From the NCBI RefSeq assembly GCF_014643175.1, contig NZ_BMJH01000001.1:186001-250000 (forward strand): a DNA stretch of 64,000 nt, written 5' to 3'. The translations under genes were made by a program, and so were the position numbers. Positions 30,360 through 38,821 of the stretch are shown piece by piece (positions within the stretch are counted from its first letter, which is position 1; each line of letters opens with the position of its first letter). This DNA comes from Hoyosella rhizosphaerae. GTDB lineage: Bacteria > Actinomycetota > Actinomycetes > Mycobacteriales > Mycobacteriaceae. The notes below the pieces were generated by a model. The model was given only the letters and a program-made list of their open reading frames with translations, was not told the origin of the DNA and did not search any database.

Positions 30360-31316
30360 TTACGCGAGTAACTGTGCGGCGGTGTAGAACAGCGGGATTC
30401 CCACGATGAGGTTGAAGGGGAACGTGACGCCGAGGGCCAGGCCGAGCGAGAGGGCGGGGTTGGCCTCGGGGACGGCCTCTCGTATGGCTGCAGGTGCCGC
30501 GACATATGAAGCGCTCGCGCCCAGCACCGCGAGCAGTGTGGCACCACCGACGGATAGGCCGATGGCCGTTCCCAGCAGTACACCAGCGGTACCACCGATC
30601 AGGGGCATCACCATTCCGAACGCGAGCAACCGTAGCCCGGCTTGCCGCAGTTCGCCGAGTCGACGGGCCGCGATGATGCCCATGTCGAGGAGGAAAAGCG
30701 CAAGTACGCCGAGGAATGGAGTGACGAGAAAGCCTTCAAGTTGGGCCATCCCGGCTTCTCCGGTTGCGGCACCGACCACGGCTGCGCCGATGAGCAACAC
30801 GATGGGCCCGTGCGTCAGGGTATCCATGAACCGATGGTTCGAGGTGCTACCTCCACCGCGGCGGGCGAGGTAGATGCCGATAAGGATCGCGGGGACTTCC
30901 ATCGCTGCGAGCAGGGTGATCATGAAGCCCTCGCTCGATTCTCCCATCGCGCTGAGGAAGGCGGTTGCTGCGACGAACGTGACGACGCTGACTGATCCGT
31001 AGTGTGCGGCGACGGCTGCGGCATCGATCCGGCTGACGGGTGTGAACGACCGCAGGATGAGGTATGCCACCAGGGGCAGGGTTACAGCGAGGAAGAGTCC
31101 TGCACCGATGCCAAGGGCGAGGCTGCTGCTGATGCCTTCGGCCCGCAGTTGCACTCCGCCTTTGAAGCCGATCGCGATGAGGAGGTAGATGGACAGGGCT
31201 TTTGCCGCCTGTTCGGGGAACGACAGGTCTGACTTCATTCGGGTCGCGATGACGCCAAGGGCGAAGAACCCGAGTGCCGGAGAGGCGAGGTTAGCGGAGA
31301 GCACATCGATTGGCAC
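30360..31316 (-). CDS. SbtA-like sodium-dependent bicarbonate transporter family protein
   Basis: A membrane protein of the SbtA family (DUF897), about 318 residues and ten hydrophobic helices. The start at GTG 31316 is preceded by AGGATAA 8 bases away and begins at the conserved Asn-Leu-Ala-Ser-Pro-Ala-Leu-Gly-Phe-Phe; an upstream ATG at 31388 would add a polar leader and cross the intergenic region. Seen: Leu-Ile-Ala-Ile-Gly-Phe-Lys-Gly-Gly near the N-terminus, Gly-Ser-Val-Ser-Val-Val-Thr-Phe-Val-Ala-Ala, Ala-Ser-Tyr-Val-Ala-Ala-Pro-Ala-Ala-Ile-Arg near the C-terminus. In cyanobacteria SbtA imports bicarbonate with sodium; in heterotrophs its substrate is less certain. A small winged-helix gene is divergent. 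Confidence 0.85.
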   Translation of the reverse strand: MPIDVLSANLASPALGFFALGVIATRMKSDLSFPEQAAKALSIYLLIAIGFKGGVQLRAEGISSSLALGIGAGLFLAVTLPLVAYLILRSFTPVSRIDAAAVAAHYGSVSVVTFVAATAFLSAMGESSEGFMITLLAAMEVPAILIGIYLARRGGGSTSNHRFMDTLTHGPIVLLIGAAVVGAATGEAGMAQLEGFLVTPFLGVLALFLLDMGIIAARRLGELRQAGLRLLAFGMVMPLIGGTAGVLLGTAIGLSVGGATLLAVLGASASYVAAPAAIREAVPEANPALSLGLALGVTFPFNLIVGIPLFYTAAQLLA

Positions 31317-31439
31317 GCGCTTTATCCTGTCTTCTAATACATGAAATACACTTCCGGTAATATAGATCGTGTGAGGATGGTTTGTCACTTCGTGCCCGAA
31401 ATGCGTTAGCGTTAGGTCCAGGATCGACGGGAGGAAGGC

Positions 31440-31733
31440 ATGGCAGCGGAGTCGCAGCGAAACTGGACCTTCTTAACGAACCATGCGCACGTACTGGTCT
31501 GCATCGCACGCGATTCCGGGATGCGCATGCGGGATATTGCGCAAGCAGTCGGCATCACAGAGCGCGCTGCGCAGAGCATCCTTTCGGACCTCATCAGTGA
31601 GGGTTACGTCACACGCACGCGAATCGGTCGACGAAATGACTACGTGATTAACCAGGAGAAGCATCTTCGCCACGAGCTGGAACACGAGCGGCTCGTTGGC
31701 GAACTGTTGGACGTGCTCGCGCGCGAATCCTGA
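31440..31733 (+). CDS. Small winged-helix transcriptional regulator (MarR-like)
   Basis: A 97-residue protein with a helix-turn-helix (Met-Arg-Asp-Ile-Ala-Gln-Ala-Val-Gly-Ile-Thr-Glu-Arg-Ala-Ala-Gln, about residues 29-45) and a basic wing (Tyr-Val-Thr-Arg-Thr-Arg-Ile-Gly-Arg-Arg). The N-terminus has aromatic residues and His, and the C-terminus is a charged helix probably for dimerisation. An AGGAAGG-like site precedes the start. It is divergent from the SbtA-like gene, 123 bases apart, and may control it. Confidence 0.8.
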   Translation: MAAESQRNWTFLTNHAHVLVCIARDSGMRMRDIAQAVGITERAAQSILSDLISEGYVTRTRIGRRNDYVINQEKHLRHELEHERLVGELLDVLARES

Positions 31734-31750
31734 CAAGCTCCGCTTCGGGA

Positions 31751-32380
31751 TTATCTAACGTCGCGTGGCCGGAATTGGATACTGATGCGTGGGCCGACTG
31801 GCCGTGCTGTTTTGGGTACGCAGTGCTCCCACGTGCGTTGGCATGAACCGCCCATAACGAGCAGGTCGCCGTGGCCGATTGGGAACCGAAGTGAGCGTCC
31901 CCCGCCGTTTGGTCGGAGAAGTAGCGGCCGGGCTTCGCCGAGCGACAGTATGGCAACCATCGTATCCTCGGTTTTACTGCGGCCGATCCGGTCTCCATGC
32001 CAAGCGACACTGTCTGCGCCGTCGCGGTAATAGCACATTCCGGCGGTGACGAACGGTTCCCCGAGCTCACTGGCGTAGTGGTCGTTTAGCGCTCCTCGCA
32101 CTTCATTGAGCAGGGGGTGGGGAAGTGGGTCGCTGCGCTCGTAGAAGCAGGCGAGCCGGGGGACGTCCACAACGCGGTCGTACATCTGCCGACGCTCCGC
32201 CCGCCACGGCACTGTAGTCACTAGATGTGAAAATAGGTCCTCTGACCCGGCAATCCAGGTGGGGAGCGTGTCCACCCACGCACCGCCGACCAGGTCAGTT
32301 CGCCGAGTGTGTGAAAGTGCGCCGATGCTCGGACCAGTCCCACATGTGTCAAAGAGTGAAGCCTGGTGTGATGCGAACAT
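31751..32380 (-). CDS. AlkB-like 2-oxoglutarate/Fe(II) dioxygenase
   Basis: A 209-residue protein of the AlkB family, which repairs alkylated bases in DNA or RNA by oxidative demethylation. The iron ligands are visible as Trp-His-Gly-Asp-Arg (His and Asp near residues 119 and 121) and Trp-Glu-His-Cys-Val-Pro-Lys (His near 188), followed by the 2-oxoglutarate-binding Arg in Pro-Arg-Ile-Ser-Ile-Gln-Phe-Arg. A Tyr-Arg-Asp-Gly-Ala-Asp element precedes the first ligand as in AlkB/ALKBH2-type proteins. Single gene, convergent with the regulator before it. Confidence 0.9.
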   Translation of the reverse strand: MFASHQASLFDTCGTGPSIGALSHTRRTDLVGGAWVDTLPTWIAGSEDLFSHLVTTVPWRAERRQMYDRVVDVPRLACFYERSDPLPHPLLNEVRGALNDHYASELGEPFVTAGMCYYRDGADSVAWHGDRIGRSKTEDTMVAILSLGEARPLLLRPNGGGRSLRFPIGHGDLLVMGGSCQRTWEHCVPKTARPVGPRISIQFRPRDVR

Positions 32381-32412
32381 GTGTTCGATTGTAGCGGTAA
32401 AAAGACGAGGGC

Positions 32413-33411
32413 TTACGGTCCCCCGACCGCGGCTTCAACGGTGGGCCACGCCGAGCGAATCGCATCGTTCCAATACGGCCACGAATGCGTTCCTGATGAC
32501 CGGAAATCGACGGTTGGGATGATCCCTTCGTCGATGAGTCGTGCGGCGAAATCAGTGGAGCACACCAGCGCGGCAGCCTCGATCGGGCCACCAACAGTTA
32601 CGGTCTCCTGCGCATCGTCGACTTGCGTCTCATAAATGCCCGGTGCGCCACTACCGGCATAGAGATAGATCGGCTTGCCACGTAGCGCATCGAGATTCTG
32701 CGCCGGGTCGTGTTCAAACCAGCCTGGGGCATCTCTGGGTCCCCACATGTTGGTGGCATCGCCACCGCGAGAGGCGATGCCAGCGCGCACCGAATTTTGA
32801 TAAGGCTCAGGCGCGACGAGCGGGCACGCGCTAATTCCAATTGCACCCCTGAATAGCTCAGGATTTCGTGTAGCGAGGGTGAATGCGGCTTGGCCACCCA
32901 TCGAGGTGCCCCCAATCGCGTTGCGCCCATTGCCGTTGAATCTGGCGTCAATGATCGGAGGTAATTCCTCAGCGAGGAAGGTCTCCCACTTGTACACGCC
33001 AAACTTGGGATCAGTTTGCTGCCAGTCCGTGTAGTGGCTGCCTTCACCCCCAGCTGGGAGGACGACATTGACATTCTTGGTTGACGCAAACTCCACAATG
33101 CTTGTCTTCGCGATCCAATCACTTTGCTCATATCGCGCCTCGTTCCCGTCGAGCAGGTAAAACGATGGCCGCGGTGCCGAATGCGATGGATGCAGAACAT
33201 GCACCAGAATGGTGCGCTGCATCGCGGGGGATGAGATGTAGATGTCAGTCTGTGCGTCCGATATTTGATCCTCCCGTGCGATCGAGGCGGTAGACGGCGA
33301 GGCCATCGCTGACCGCAGTGAGAACGCGGCGGTACACAGAGCAAGCAGTACCACTGCGAATATCACGATTGCCGCACGGGAATGGGTAGTGACCCTTGAC
33401 TGCGATGTCAC
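32413..33411 (-). CDS. Antigen-85/mycolyltransferase-like exported esterase
   Basis: A 332-residue alpha/beta hydrolase with an N-terminal membrane or signal segment (about residues 14-33). It follows the antigen 85/Cmt mycolyltransferase pattern: Tyr-Leu-Leu-Asp-Gly near residue 83, a Val-Val-Leu-Pro-Ala-Gly-Gly-type strand, Tyr-Thr-Asp-Trp, Lys-Trp-Glu-Thr-Phe-Leu, and the nucleophile Gly-Thr-Ser-Met-Gly-Gly near residue 170. A late Ser-Gly-Thr-His-Ser-Trp supplies the catalytic His. Such enzymes transfer mycolic acids to trehalose or arabinogalactan in the envelope. The match supports a mycolate-containing host. Whether it is a true mycolyltransferase or a relative is not settled by sequence reading. 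Confidence 0.85.
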   Translation of the reverse strand: MTSQSRVTTHSRAAIVIFAVVLLALCTAAFSLRSAMASPSTASIAREDQISDAQTDIYISSPAMQRTILVHVLHPSHSAPRPSFYLLDGNEARYEQSDWIAKTSIVEFASTKNVNVVLPAGGEGSHYTDWQQTDPKFGVYKWETFLAEELPPIIDARFNGNGRNAIGGTSMGGQAAFTLATRNPELFRGAIGISACPLVAPEPYQNSVRAGIASRGGDATNMWGPRDAPGWFEHDPAQNLDALRGKPIYLYAGSGAPGIYETQVDDAQETVTVGGPIEAAALVCSTDFAARLIDEGIIPTVDFRSSGTHSWPYWNDAIRSAWPTVEAAVGGP

Positions 33412-33491
33412 AGGGACCTCACTTAAACACAGAATGTGACTTACGACTCACACAGTGTAACCACGTCGTCGCTCTAAGCGCCGGGCGCCCA

Positions 33492-33549
33492 CATGTGCAG
33501 AAAAACGCATCGACAAAGCCGCTCGATCAGATGTATTTCTCAGCACATG
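33492..33549. repeat. 58-nt dispersed palindromic element, copy A
   Basis: The element begins CATGTGCAGAAAAA and ends CAGCACATG, so its ends are inverted repeats, with AAAGCC in the middle. A second element of exactly the same length and with the same ends and core lies at 44866-44923. Both are intergenic. It resembles REP/MITE-type interspersed palindromes; no coding content. Confidence 0.7.
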
Positions 33550-33621
33550 CGGCAGACCACCGACCACCATTCGCTCGGTAATTCGGTTGCACGAGGCGTC
33601 GGCTGCAGGCACCCTTGAAAG

Positions 33622-33706
33622 CATGAAGAGCTGACACCCGTCCCGCCCGTTCTGTGGCCTTGCGTGCCCTGCGGGCTTTCCGTCTCAACGGATAGGTGTC
33701 TTCATG
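33622..33706 (+). promoter_or_regulatory. Likely translational attenuator of the ABC-F gene
   Basis: CATGAAG-GACACC (33622-33638, with a four-base bulge) can pair with GGTGTCTTCATG at 33695-33706, whose ATG is the start codon of the ABC-F gene; CGT/ACG pairs extend the stem. The left arm contains a tiny frame ATG-AAG-AGC-TGA (33623-33634, Met-Lys-Ser). An inner GCCC-TGC-GGGC hairpin sits in the loop. Leader peptide plus start-codon-masking hairpin is the arrangement by which ribosome-targeting antibiotics induce many resistance genes. Pairing is seen; the mechanism is inferred. Confidence 0.55.
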
Positions 33707-35317
33707 CCTCACGAAATTTTGCGCGCAATTGATCTGGTCAAAATTTATGGCGACCGCCGTGTCATCGATGGACTCAACCTCACGAGTGCGCCAGGGGAGC
33801 GCATCGGTTTAGTCGGTGAAAACGGGGTCGGGAAGTCGACGCTGCTCAGGCTGCTCGCCGGGATTGAGGAACCCGACGACGGCCGCGTCGAGCGACCACA
33901 GGAAGTGGGTTATCTCGCACAGGAACTTCCCTACGCACCAGATACAACAATCCAGGAAGCAGTCGATGAAGCGCTCACGCTGACGCACCAGATCGTGGCT
34001 GATCTCACCGCCACCGCAGAAGCTGTGGCAATCAGACCAGAGGACGGCCCCGCGCTTGACCGCTACGCGAACCGCCTTGCCCGCGCTGACGAATACGGCG
34101 TGTGGGACGCTGAGAATCGAGCCGAAACTGTACTTGACCGGCTGGGCCTCGGCGGGATCGCGAGATCAACGTCAGTTCAGGAGATTTCTGGTGGCCAACG
34201 GTCCCGACTGGCGCTCGCAACGCTGCTCATCCGTCAGCCGAGAGCGATGCTGCTCGACGAGCCGACTAACCACCTCGACGATGCCGCCATCACGTTTCTA
34301 GAGGAACAGTTGCGCACATTGCCTGGAACGGTAGTTCTCGCATCTCACGACCGAGCCTTTCTCGATGCGGTGTGCACAACGGTGATTGACCTTGACCCGT
34401 CACGGTTCGGAGTGACCCGCTACGGCGGCAGCTACTCGTACTACCTGGCTGAGAAGCGGAAGGAACGCGTTCGGTGGGAGCAGCAGTACGCGGCGGAACA
34501 GGCTGAGCTCCGCAATCTCGACTATGCGGTGGCAGTGAGCGCGCGTGAGGTCAGCCATGGTCGCCCCATGCGTGACAACAACAAGCTTGGCTACGACCGG
34601 CTCGGTGGTCGTGTCGACAAACAAGTGTCCAGGCGCGTTCGCAATGCGCAACGTCGCTTCGATGAACTGATGGCCGATCAGGTTGCCGAGCCAGTCGAAG
34701 TACTGCGCTTCGGCGGGCAACTGACGAGCACAAACCATGTTGTCGACGACCCTCTGATCACGGTAAAGGACGTTGTAGTACCACGACGTTTGACTCTCGA
34801 CGCGTTGGAAATTACGGCGTCCGAGCGGTTGTTGATCACTGGCCCGAACGGTGCAGGAAAGTCCACACTGCTCACTGTCCTCGCCGGTGAACTGCAACCT
34901 ACGGCCGGGATCGTGGAGGCGGCAGACGGAATAACGCGGCGAATGCTCCGACAGGATGTTTGGTTCAAACACTCTGATCGCAGCGCTTCGTCGACATACT
35001 TCGAACAAGCCGGAGATGACGCGCCAACACTCACAGCGCTCGGTTTGCTCACCGCAGCACAGGCCAACCAAGCGGTGGCTCACTTGTCGGTGGGGCAACG
35101 GCGCAGACTAGCGCTGGCGATCCTGCTTGCCGAACCACCAGACGTCCTGTTGCTTGACGAACCAAGCAATCACCTTTCGCTACGCCTGGTTGAGGAGTTG
35201 GAGGATGCGTTTACATCGGCTCCGGGGGCCATCATTGTTGCCTCCCACGACAGGTGGCTGCGGGCACGGTGGGACGGCCGGGAGATTCAGTTGCATGATG
35301 GAGAGGTGAAACTCTAG
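33704..35317 (+). CDS. ABC-F family ATPase (ribosome protection type)
   Basis: A 537-residue cytoplasmic protein with two ABC domains and no membrane segments. Walker A motifs are Gly-Glu-Asn-Gly-Val-Gly-Lys-Ser near residue 38 and Gly-Pro-Asn-Gly-Ala-Gly-Lys-Ser near 380; signatures are Ile-Ser-Gly-Gly-Gln-Arg-Ser near 164 and Leu-Ser-Val-Gly-Gln-Arg-Arg near 464. The linker between them (about 250-340) is basic and helical. ABC-F proteins act on the ribosome E site; the antibiotic-resistance members displace macrolides, lincosamides or pleuromutilins. The start codon appears locked in a hairpin with a leader frame, which favours a resistance role. Confidence 0.9.
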   Translation: MPHEILRAIDLVKIYGDRRVIDGLNLTSAPGERIGLVGENGVGKSTLLRLLAGIEEPDDGRVERPQEVGYLAQELPYAPDTTIQEAVDEALTLTHQIVADLTATAEAVAIRPEDGPALDRYANRLARADEYGVWDAENRAETVLDRLGLGGIARSTSVQEISGGQRSRLALATLLIRQPRAMLLDEPTNHLDDAAITFLEEQLRTLPGTVVLASHDRAFLDAVCTTVIDLDPSRFGVTRYGGSYSYYLAEKRKERVRWEQQYAAEQAELRNLDYAVAVSAREVSHGRPMRDNNKLGYDRLGGRVDKQVSRRVRNAQRRFDELMADQVAEPVEVLRFGGQLTSTNHVVDDPLITVKDVVVPRRLTLDALEITASERLLITGPNGAGKSTLLTVLAGELQPTAGIVEAADGITRRMLRQDVWFKHSDRSASSTYFEQAGDDAPTLTALGLLTAAQANQAVAHLSVGQRRRLALAILLAEPPDVLLLDEPSNHLSLRLVEELEDAFTSAPGAIIVASHDRWLRARWDGREIQLHDGEVKL

Positions 35318-35408
35318 CTGCGCCCATGCCTGTGGCTCACTTCATTGCGTTCCTCGTCGTTTAGTCAATATTGTCAAGATTAAGGTCCCGACGAGGGGAG
35401 TGAGCGTT

Positions 35409-36236
35409 ATGGCCATGATCTCGGCTCACCGGTGTGGTGCGGGTGCGGATTTAGCGCTTGGGAACGGTCGCGCCGCCCTCGAACGTGCATTGCAACTCGA
35501 TGTGGATTTCGTTGAGTTCGACGTGCAACTGTGCGGCGATGATACTTTCGTGCTTCATCATGACGACCACATCGTTGCTGATGGGGAACGTATTTTGCTG
35601 ACTTCTCTGACGTTTGACGAGTTTGCGTCGTTGGTCGATGATCCGATTACCTTTAAGCAAGCGCTGGAAATATTGCAGCGTAGCGACAAGAAGGCGCATA
35701 TCGACTTCAAATTCTCGACAGGCGACGGCGAAACCGAAGATCCTGAAGCTCGGACTGAAGTGGCTGCCGCAAGGCTTGCCATTGACACCCTTGGTTGCGA
35801 GAACTTCATCATCACGACGTTGGAAGACGATTCGGTGCGCGCACTACGCGACTGGTCAGATCATCAGGACATCGCGCTCATGGTCGGTCTTTCGCTCGGC
35901 CGTGATCTTGTCGGTTACTCGCCGATCGACAAGGTGGTTATCCGGATGTCTGAGTTGTTTCCCAGCCGACGGTTCCGTGAAAGCCGCGCGAACCTCGTCG
36001 TAGTTCACCACAGATTGGCGTACTTCGGTGTGGCGGAATGGGCAGCCCGGCGAAGCCTTCCTTTGTTGGTGTGGACGGTTGACGGACAGGCGCGGTTGAG
36101 CAGGTGGTTGTTTGATGAGCGTGTGTGGTTGGTGACGACGAACTTTCCGCAGGATGCTCGCCGGATTATCGAATCGGGAGTCGGAAGTCGGCGAAGCAGC
36201 ACATCCCGTCGCAGATTTCGATCAGCTAGTTCTTGA
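35409..36236 (+). CDS. Glycerophosphodiester phosphodiesterase family protein
   Basis: A TIM-barrel enzyme that hydrolyses glycerophosphodiesters to glycerol-3-phosphate and an alcohol. Seen: Ser-Ala-His-Arg-Cys-Gly at the N-terminus (family pattern His-Arg-Gly, here with Cys inserted), Glu-Phe-Asp-Val-Gln near residue 35, His-His-Asp-Asp near 49, and the late Val-Trp-Thr-Val-Asp. I prefer ATG 35409 because GAGGGG lies 9-10 bases upstream; a GTG at 35400 touches that site. About 275 residues, no signal peptide, so cytoplasmic. Confidence 0.88.
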   Translation: MAMISAHRCGAGADLALGNGRAALERALQLDVDFVEFDVQLCGDDTFVLHHDDHIVADGERILLTSLTFDEFASLVDDPITFKQALEILQRSDKKAHIDFKFSTGDGETEDPEARTEVAAARLAIDTLGCENFIITTLEDDSVRALRDWSDHQDIALMVGLSLGRDLVGYSPIDKVVIRMSELFPSRRFRESRANLVVVHHRLAYFGVAEWAARRSLPLLVWTVDGQARLSRWLFDERVWLVTTNFPQDARRIIESGVGSRRSSTSRRRFRSASS

Positions 36237-36280
36237 CCCAACATTGCAATTTTCGACAGTGCTTCAACCAGTCACGACGT

Positions 36281-36982
36281 TCACTTCTTGTACGACGCGA
36301 GGGGCGTGAGCACAGCTGTGAATAGCTCTTTTAGGTCGCTGTGCGGTGGGCGGGGGTCTGAGAGGCTCCATTCGTGCGCGACGTTGTTGACCGCACCGAC
36401 GAATGCCTGACCGGCAAGCATGTAACCACCGGGGGGCTCGTAGGTTTCTCCGAGTTTGCTCCGTAAGGCTGTTTCAAGGAGTTTGCCCCAGGTGAGACGT
36501 TGGCGGCGCCGCAGTGCCTCGAGTTCCGTGCTGACTCCTACGACTTCGACGAAGGCGACCTGAGCGCGAAGTGGGTCTGCCGCGATCGACTCGACGTAGG
36601 CAGACATTACTTCGGCGATTGTCTCCTCAATTGGCGCATGTGAGAACTCGGTAATTGCGGTGAGTACTGCTGTGCGGGCGTCTTCTTGGATTCGACTGTA
36701 TGCAGCGGTGAGAAGTTCTTCCCGTGACCCGAACTCCTCGTAGAACTGGCGGCGTGAAAGTTTCGCATGGCTGCAGATGTCGGACAGTGTCGAACCGCGA
36801 TAGGTGCGTTCGCCAAACACTGTGATCGCGGAATCGACGAACCGGACGCGACGCTCGGCCCGGCGGTCGGAAACTGAACGTCCGCCGTACTGTCTTTCGG
36901 TCGCCGCAGAAGTCGAATCAAGCTTTGTCTGCATACTTCCATTTCTACCCGCTACGTCAGATAACTTCGCAATTCGCCCCAT
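36281..36982 (-). CDS. TetR-family transcriptional regulator
   Basis: A 233-residue regulator. The TetR helix-turn-helix is at about residues 43-90, with Ala-Ile-Thr-Val-Phe-Gly, Thr-Leu-Ser-Asp-Ile-Cys and Leu-Ser-Arg-Arg-Gln-Phe-Tyr-Glu-Glu-Phe-Gly-Ser-Arg-Glu-Glu-Leu. The rest is a helical ligand-binding domain. The first 16 residues may be untranslated, as Met17 is an alternative start. It is divergent from a secretory lipase gene with a 243-base gap, so it may control that gene; the ligand is unknown. Confidence 0.88.
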   Translation of the reverse strand: MGRIAKLSDVAGRNGSMQTKLDSTSAATERQYGGRSVSDRRAERRVRFVDSAITVFGERTYRGSTLSDICSHAKLSRRQFYEEFGSREELLTAAYSRIQEDARTAVLTAITEFSHAPIEETIAEVMSAYVESIAADPLRAQVAFVEVVGVSTELEALRRRQRLTWGKLLETALRSKLGETYEPPGGYMLAGQAFVGAVNNVAHEWSLSDPRPPHSDLKELFTAVLTPLASYKK

Positions 36983-37225
36983 TTTGTCAGCCCCCCGAAC
37001 AAAGTGAGACTGATACGTTCCACTTATGATAGATTTCCGTTGTGGGATAAGCCACAGCTTGTCTCATTAGTGTGGTACGTCATAAATGGAGTGCCGCAGC
37101 ACTGATGGATGCCCAAAACCTGACGGGCCGAATCATCAACATTCGTGGCACCACCGTTCGGCGAGGTACCAAGTTTTCGCTGACAGCGCTGTGGTCCAGT
37201 TGGCTGAAAATCGAAAAGGTACTCA

Positions 37226-38659
37226 ATGCCGGAGATCAAGAAACGCACGAGAAAGCACAATTCGGGGCGGCGCACCGTGGGGGCGATGGTTGCCTTCGTC
37301 ATGATGGTTGTGCTGCACCCATTCATCGCGGTCGGGGGCGCCGCCGCTGAACCGCCACCACCGCCTGACGCCTTCTACGATCGGCCCGCAGACTTAGCGG
37401 CCTTCAACCCAGGCGACATCATCCGCAGCCGCGCTGTCGAAGTGCGCGCGCTTCAGCTGTTCCCAGTGAACGTCCAAGCCTGGCACTTGATGTATCGAAC
37501 GTCAGACGCCGATGGCGCGCCCGATGCGGCTGTGACCACCGTCATCGTTCCGCAGGGCCCCGCTAAACCTCGGTCACTGCTGTCCTATCAGGCCGCGACG
37601 GATTCGACGCTTCGAGTGTGCGGCCCATCGTACTCCCTCGTCCACGGCGCTCCGATCGACTTCAATAACCCCGTTGGTCCGGTTACACTCACCCTTCCCG
37701 GAGCTGAAATCGCACTTGCAGCAGCAGGTCTCGCCGAAGGTTGGGCCGTCGCCATGCCTGATCACGGCTCAATCGCAGACCGCTTCCTCACTCCTCGGCA
37801 GCCTGGCTTCGCCGTTCTCGACGGGATTCGCGCCGCTACCAGCTTTGAACCCGCAGGACTAGCCGGACCCCAAACACCGACAGCGCTGTGGGGATACTCC
37901 GGCGGTGCGATCGCTTCGAGTTGGGCAATTGAAGAGCACCCTACCTATGCCCCGGAACTCAACATCCGCGGTGCAGCATTTGGAGCCCCTGAACGCGACC
38001 TTGAAGCGTCCCTGCACTCGGCGAATCGGGCACTGCTCGCTGGGCTCATCCCGATTGCCCTCGCGGCGATTGGAAAAGACTCGCCAGAATTTGCCGCTGA
38101 GCTCGAGCCCTACCTCACCACTGAAGGCAGGAACATCGTTGCTCGGGCGAGGAACCATTGTGCGAGCCAGAATGTACTCAACAACATTTGGTTCGACTAT
38201 GAGCAGCACCTCAATGCACCTATTGACGAAATTCTCGCCAACCCTGTCATCCGCCGCGAAATCGATGCCAGGGGAGTTTCCGGCCGTGCGCCAACCGTTC
38301 CGACATACGTGCACAACGGAATTAGCGAGGAAGTAGCACCCATCGTCGGTACTGACAGGCTCGTGAACAGCTACTGCGCGGGCGGGACGCCAGTTACTTA
38401 CCGGCGGGAAGCGTTTCCGGAAAACCCGCCACCCCAACTCTTTACTACGCACGGGTTCATTGCTGTCACCGGCGCTCCGGGTGCCTTCACATGGATTAAA
38501 CAGCGCATGGCACCAGGTGCGCCCGACCCCGTCGCGGGTTGCGACATTCAGGACGTTCCCAGCACCTTGCTTGAGCCAGGTGTAGGGGATGGTTTGCCAA
38601 CCTTCGTGGACAACATCATCGCGATGATCACAGGTCAGCCGCTCGGAATGGATCGATAA
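37226..38659 (+). CDS. Secretory lipase (LIP family)
   Basis: A 477-residue exported alpha/beta hydrolase. The N-terminus has a long basic region (Lys-Lys-Arg-Thr-Arg-Lys) followed by a hydrophobic core and an Ala-Ala-Ala-Glu cleavage site near residue 41. Proline-rich Glu-Pro-Pro-Pro-Pro-Pro-Pro-Asp-Ala-Phe-Tyr is typical of the start of mature LIP lipases. The nucleophile is Gly-Tyr-Ser-Gly-Gly (Ser near residue 225). A His in Thr-Thr-His-Gly-Phe fits the catalytic His. Such enzymes hydrolyse triacylglycerols or other lipids outside the cell. Single gene, ended by the hairpin at 38671. Confidence 0.9.
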   Translation: MPEIKKRTRKHNSGRRTVGAMVAFVMMVVLHPFIAVGGAAAEPPPPPDAFYDRPADLAAFNPGDIIRSRAVEVRALQLFPVNVQAWHLMYRTSDADGAPDAAVTTVIVPQGPAKPRSLLSYQAATDSTLRVCGPSYSLVHGAPIDFNNPVGPVTLTLPGAEIALAAAGLAEGWAVAMPDHGSIADRFLTPRQPGFAVLDGIRAATSFEPAGLAGPQTPTALWGYSGGAIASSWAIEEHPTYAPELNIRGAAFGAPERDLEASLHSANRALLAGLIPIALAAIGKDSPEFAAELEPYLTTEGRNIVARARNHCASQNVLNNIWFDYEQHLNAPIDEILANPVIRREIDARGVSGRAPTVPTYVHNGISEEVAPIVGTDRLVNSYCAGGTPVTYRREAFPENPPPQLFTTHGFIAVTGAPGAFTWIKQRMAPGAPDPVAGCDIQDVPSTLLEPGVGDGLPTFVDNIIAMITGQPLGMDR

Positions 38660-38670
38660 AAGATCGCCGC

Positions 38671-38711
38671 CAGCCCTGCCCTGACGGAGCGTTGACGCCG
38701 GGGCAGGGCTG
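38671..38711 (+). terminator. Hairpin terminator after the lipase gene
   Basis: CAGCCCTGCCC (38671-38681) pairs perfectly with GGGCAGGGCTG (38701-38711), 12 bases after the lipase stop. There is no T tract after the stem, as is common for actinobacterial terminators. Confidence 0.7.
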
Positions 38712-38821
38712 ATGCATCAGCCAACAGACGAGTAGCCCACTTGTGTTCCATGCCATTTGCCTAGGGTTTGCGGGGCAGAAAGGCCCTAGTGCGCTCCGCC
38801 CGCCGCGAGCACGATGAGGAT

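Noticed and set aside
38768-38821. TTG-initiated extension of the unknown protein at 38822
   Set aside because: Arg-rich, no ribosome site, and not continuous in character with the rest of the protein.
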